Notes under the pieces: model-generated
The model's database searches: none
What the model saw: the letters and a program-made list of their open reading frames with translations, nothing else
Told to the model about the DNA's origin: nothing
In this document: one piece after another, positions 59,517 to 64,000 of the stretch
How the letters are laid out: every line of letters starts with the position of its first letter
Position numbering within the stretch: position 1 is the first letter of the stretch
Position numbers and translations under genes: made by a program
Assembly: GCA_003864495.1 (NCBI GenBank)
Contig: ML133402.1
Coordinates: 1,351,867 to 1,415,866, forward strand
Length of the DNA stretch: 64,000 nucleotides
From: Nemopilema nomurai
Taxonomy: Eukaryota; Cnidaria; Scyphozoa; Rhizostomeae; Rhizostomatidae
Direction of reading: 5' to 3'

Positions 59517-62500
59517 TCAGTCCTCCTCCTCAGTTTCGTAAATGCTTTCGCCGCTCTCTTCGTCCTTCTCTTCGTCACTGGTGAAATCCCACTGGGCACC
59601 GAGCTCCACAGCTCTCGCCTCAGAAACTTCGATCTGTTAAAAGCAAACAGACGCAAACGCCGTTACATTTAGAGCATGAGAAATTGCCATTTTTGGCTAA
59701 AACTTTTGCGTTCAAACAAAGCCGGAACTTTCAAAACTAGAAACATCAGGATTCCGAAAGGAAACGGCTCAACATTCAGGGGGGAGTTAATGTTCTCGCA
59801 GAATACAGGGTGCCAGAAATCACTCCCCCTGGGGCAGCCTGTGTTCCCCACCGGTTGAAGGTTGGGGGAAGCGCCTGTGCATTCTTCCCATCTTAAGTTT
59901 TCACAATGGTGGGCAAGAAAAACTAGTGCTTTCATGAGCAGGGAAGAAGGGTATATTTTATCACAGTGATAGAGCTTCGAAAAGATACGATAAGCCGAAA
60001 AGATGTTCTAAGGAAAACAGTTTTATGCTGAATTGCTTTGATGATTTCAATAGCGCACGCGATGTACCACAAAAAAGAACAGCAGGAGACTGAATAGAGT
60101 GCGCTGAGAGCTGGCATAAGGTCGTAAGACTGTCAAAGTGACTGTGGCCTTGAAGTTGTTTCATATTGCTTACCTTGAAATTTTGGTACATATCAAAGTC
60201 GATGTAAGAGTCCGACCGCACTACCGCCTGGTAATGGTATATTCCCGGCTTCTCGGGGATAGGGAACCGGAGTGAGACCTACGGGATCCAAAACAGGTGT
60301 TTGATATTGATATTTATTGGACAATCAGACATTTTAGTAACGTGTTGCTGTACAGTAAAAGTGAATAAGTGCAAAGATATTTGGTGGTATTGGCTGTTCT
60401 TTGACGTGTCTTTATGGTGTTGACAATGGAGCTATAGATGGCGGAGAGCGATTGGCAAGTAAAGCAAACACGATTACATCTCGATTACAGTCCGTCGAGG
60501 CTAATAAGCCAGGCGATATTAACAATCATCGAAAGAAACAAAAGCAATAAGTAACAATGTAACTCATGCAGTATGATATGCTTCTAAGTAGTATACTGGA
60601 TGCCAGATTATGGGGAATTCAATATGTTGGTGCTAATGGTGATTTATGGACAAAAACAAATGCAAAGGTTCACAGGTCAAGGTCAAGGTCAGGGTCAAGG
60701 CCATAGTTCACATTCCTAATTACCAAGATGTATACATTGAATGGCCAGCAGATTGACAATAGCAAAATGAAGTACTTTACTGACCTTATGCTCATCCTTT
60801 AAACAGGTGATAAACTGTGGTGGCGTTATTAGTGACATCGTTTTACGACTGACGATGTATACCCACCAATACTCTTGCTTCTCCTGCGAAAAAAAGCAGT
60901 TTCCAGATAGTGAATCTCAATAGGGTCAAAGATTCTGATACACAGTCAAGATTTCTTGCTTATACCAAGTGAAGCAAGGGAAAAGCAACTTTTCTTAACC
61001 GTGTTAGTGACTGGTTTAAAATGTATCTACATTGAATATGTTGAACTAGGTTGAATGTAGAGCACGATAACAATTCTCATTGGCACTCCAGTAAGCTCAT
61101 TAGCATTTAGTAAAATATGTTTCTAATTTAGCATCATTTGGCATCAATTTGTCACTGCCTTAGAAAAGAATTGGAAGACAATCGACTTTGATGCATCTAC
61201 ATCCTATTAAAAGAGAATAATTTACCAGATCTCCGCTTGCAAAAAACGAAAGTGATGTTTTAAAGAGGCAACGCTGCTAATTGCAGCAACATTTCTGTCA
61301 ACGCAAGACCTTCGCAAATCACATACCAGTGGAAAATATGGAGCATGTACAGGGTGGCTGTCCTTTGACTTTGCTTCCAGTATGGCCTCTGGCCTTTCGA
61401 TGTCGGCCTGAAGAGTATCCCACTCGTCATCTTCGACGTCCTTATCGGTGTCAACATCATCATCATCTTGATCGTCTTCGTCATTTGCTTCATTGCCAGA
61501 ATCTCTGGTCGAAGCCCTACATATGGAAGTGACGTACATAAACATCAACACTTTGAAATGGGGCAATGCCAAAGAAATTTTCGGGCGATAGTGACAAATG
61601 AGTACTGGAAACATGCTGCCAAGATTTAGCCATCTATCCTTAGGTTGATAAAAGTGAAAGCCAATGTCGTAAAAATCAACGCCTCGATCAAAAACCTGGA
61701 AAATGACATCGAAGTACTTTAAAACTAGAACTAAGAATAGGCTCTGGGAGCCTATAGAAGATGATAGTTGGACCCCATATCATATCCTCCGACGAGTGAC
61801 ACTATGAGAGTGCCTTTGGTGCACATGGTCACATTGTTAGGCGGTACCAGGACGGCAATAATTATTGTGACTCACACCCTCGGAAATCTTTCAAAGAAAG
61901 TTATTCTTGTCTTGATTACTCATTATTGATTATTCGATTATCAGAAAGAGGCCCACCTCGAAACATCGCCATTATCCTCGTTTTCACTATCTGAATCCTC
62001 GTTTAATTCCGCAGCTCCAGAGTCGAAGTCTGTTTCCTTGTCACCCTTTTTCTTGGAACTCTTCTCTTCTTTTTCATCGTTCTTCTGAGACAAAGATTCA
62101 AGCTCTGAATTCAACTAAACATTTATAATCACAACACAAGCAAATGAGAAGAAATAAGCCAATTATCCAACTACAATACCAGACTCCACGTAAAGCCTTG
62201 GCAGATTTACAGCATCAACTTGGTAAATGTAGGAAAAATACTTCTATTACTTCTCTCAGGCAGTAGAAGCACACAATGGCCCCTATGACACATCTTCATT
62301 TCACATGCAACAAGACGATTTTTTCGATTTTTACATTTGCAGGTGCATAACAGACTATTCATCTAAACCACCGAAGAAAAAAGCCGCCATCCAAGAAAAC
62401 TTTAGTATAAATTTCAGACGGTGCATTGCAAGAAGATCGATGTTGTATATATGAAATATTGCCAGCACCATATGCGAACACTCCGCAGAAAATACAAAAA

Positions 62501-63699
62501 GACCACTTGCCTATCTGGTCAAGAGCCTTATCTAAATGTCCTCAATTTTTCAAACTTCCCAGAGAAATTTTAAATATTTCTAATATCGATATGCCCTGAT
62601 AACACCCACCTTTGCCTCGGCTTCCAGTTTCTCCTTTTCCTTTAGTAATTTCTGCTTCTTTTTGGCGGCTAGTAGCTGCTTATTCGGTTGAACTTTTGGC
62701 TTGTTCTTTTTTTTCTTCTGCTTCTTTTGCCAGCCCTTATTGGCAGCGGCATCCTGGGAACGCAATGCACTGCATTTCAAGCCACGTGGTACCTAACATT
62801 CTATTCACATTCTATTCTATTCATTAATATTCTATTCAGCGTGCCCGTTTTGGTCTCGGGTGAATCCGAAACTGGATGTTCTCGAGGAAAGCTTATTCTC
62901 ACGCCATTACAATTAGAAGAAATGCTAATTCTCACGCAATGAAGGCTGATGTAAGAGCAGTATGGATTAAACCGGCACCAAAACGAAGTTGAGCTCAAGA
63001 CTCACATAAATGAAAATTCTTGAAAACCTCTTTGTGTAATCAACACCTTAATAACAATAGCTGGTCTTGACAACCGCAAAGCCAACCCAAGCCTATGACC
63101 TCATTGTTTGATGACCTCACGGGCAAGAAATCGTGGACGTTGCAGCTCATAGTTAAGATTCGTTAACATGTTTCTCGTAATTGGTATAATACTTCAGTAG
63201 GGATATGCAAGCAATATAACAAAATATTTGCCGAATTGCGAGTTAACAGTTTAGTAAAATATGAAACGAGATTTTCTAAAACCAACAAGAGAAATAAAGC
63301 AATATTAACTGACGAAGTAGAACATTAAGGAAACGATTTCTGATTACAACAAACAAAGAAAACGAAAAAAATTACAAGCGAACAAAAAACAAAAAACATA
63401 AAAATGATTACTGAAGATGGCAATATTGCCTACTTTTAGATAATATTGTTAAATTTGTTAGCGTCAATCAAGCATGAAAACCAAAGACAGGCTTCATTCT
63501 ATTTAAGGTTGTTGATTTGACAAACCACAACATTTTCAAAAAGCAGCCAGGTGGCAGTGGTCTATTCAAATTAAAGTCAGTCAGTGTCAAGGTCGATAAA
63601 CCTGGTGTGGATTATATGAATATTACCAACCTTTGACTCGTCTTCTTCCTCAACTTTTGGCATCGTTATGTCAGATGACGTGTCGTCCTCGAAAAAATC
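59517..63699 (-). CDS. SEC63: SEC63, ER translocation protein (C-terminal exons, 5' part beyond the window)
   Basis: Seven minus-strand exons: 63699-63631, 62753-62610, 62114-61957, 61516-61327, 60883-60785, 60278-60174 and 59633-59517 (TGA). All have GT/AG borders and matching phases, giving about 276 residues. The order fits the C-terminal half of SEC63: an acidic start (DFFEDDTSSD), a Lys-rich linker (GWQKKQKKKKNKPK), an acidic Ser/Asp/Glu stretch, then the end of the Sec63/Brl fold with DEWDTLQADIERPEAILEAK, HPVHAPYFPL, EKQEYWWVYI and the marker VVRSDSYID, and an acidic tail. SEC63 is a membrane J-protein that works with SEC61 and BiP in protein import into the endoplasmic reticulum; the J domain, membrane spans and most of the Brl domain lie to the right of 64000. 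The C-terminal tail is shorter than in mammals. Confidence 0.94.
60675..60700. repeat. AGGTCA hexamer repeat in a SEC63 intron
   Basis: The stretch contains AGGTCAAGGTCAAGGTCAGG, about four direct copies of AGGTCA or GGTCAA. Overlapping TCAAGGTCA strings equal the extended half-site bound by NR5A and ERR-type nuclear receptors. A short simple repeat would look the same. Confidence 0.6.
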
Positions 63700-64000
63700 C
63701 TGCACGAAAGAGCAGGTTCTAGAATTATTCTTAATGGGTTGATTTGACGACTTGCATTAAAGGAAAGACAGATTTTAACACAATAGGATGCTTGATATAT
63801 AAATATTTTCACAAAGCAATAAGCACTCTTGGCAGCTAAGCTACACCGTAAATTGATGACTTTGCTGTACTCAGTTTTCACGAAATTGTAAATTCTTGGA
63901 AATTTGGTAGGCTTGATATTCAGTTGAACCAAAAGTGGCCACGGATGTCAAGTCATGACATTTGATGACATAAGACATTTGATGACATTTGCAATCATCA
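63700..64000. other. SEC63 intron at the right edge
   Basis: No exon is visible in the last 300 bases. The plus strand ends in repeated CATTTGATGACAT strings (63958 onwards), a small simple repeat. Confidence 0.6.

Overview
This window is eukaryotic, animal nuclear DNA. It is AT-rich, its genes are split by introns with GT...AG borders, and it carries MITE-type transposons, a tRNA-derived SINE and a 14.5 kb satellite-like array. The recognisable genes are conserved in animals: CEP15/C3orf14-like, MYCBP, SCAF4/SCAF8 and SEC63. One secreted protein joins a PAN/apple domain, a small cysteine-rich module and a fibrinogen-related domain, an architecture common in cnidarians (anthozoans). A cnidarian is therefore the best guess, but it is an inference and the species cannot be named from the sequence.

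Layout. 1-11 kb is gene-poor; it holds a minus-strand signal-peptide exon with a TATA box (2789-2918), a pyrimidine microsatellite, a tRNA-derived SINE and a complete hAT-type MITE with an 8-bp target duplication. 11.3-16.6 kb has two small minus-strand genes, a two-exon CEP15-like coiled-coil gene and a five-exon MYCBP gene. From 19.5 to 35.5 kb an 18-exon plus-strand gene encodes an SCAF4/SCAF8 orthologue: CTD-interacting domain, Gln-rich segment, RRM, Pro-rich region, FDG/FEG repeats and an RS/RD region. One of its introns contains an inverted copy of part of one of its own exons, and another contains a PIF/Harbinger-like MITE. From about 37.1 to 51.7 kb lies an array of roughly 80 copies of a 177-bp unit (59 codons, open in one plus-strand frame) with higher-order structure. 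52-56 kb is intergenic with transposon remnants. 56.5-58.9 kb holds the PAN/Cys-rich/FReD gene (plus). 59.5-64 kb holds the last seven coding exons of SEC63 (minus), whose 5' part lies beyond the right edge. The last two genes are convergent.

The genes do not form a pathway. SCAF4/8 acts on the RNA polymerase II CTD and mRNA 3'-end choice, SEC63 in ER protein translocation, MYCBP and CEP15 are small coiled-coil adaptor or centrosomal proteins, and the FReD protein is secreted. The feature most likely to be undescribed is the 177-bp array: it is either a nucleosome-sized satellite or the repeat body of a very large basic protein, and the sequence alone does not decide which. Most single-base indels that break its frame lie in the middle of the array, which suggests consensus errors in an unpolished repeat.
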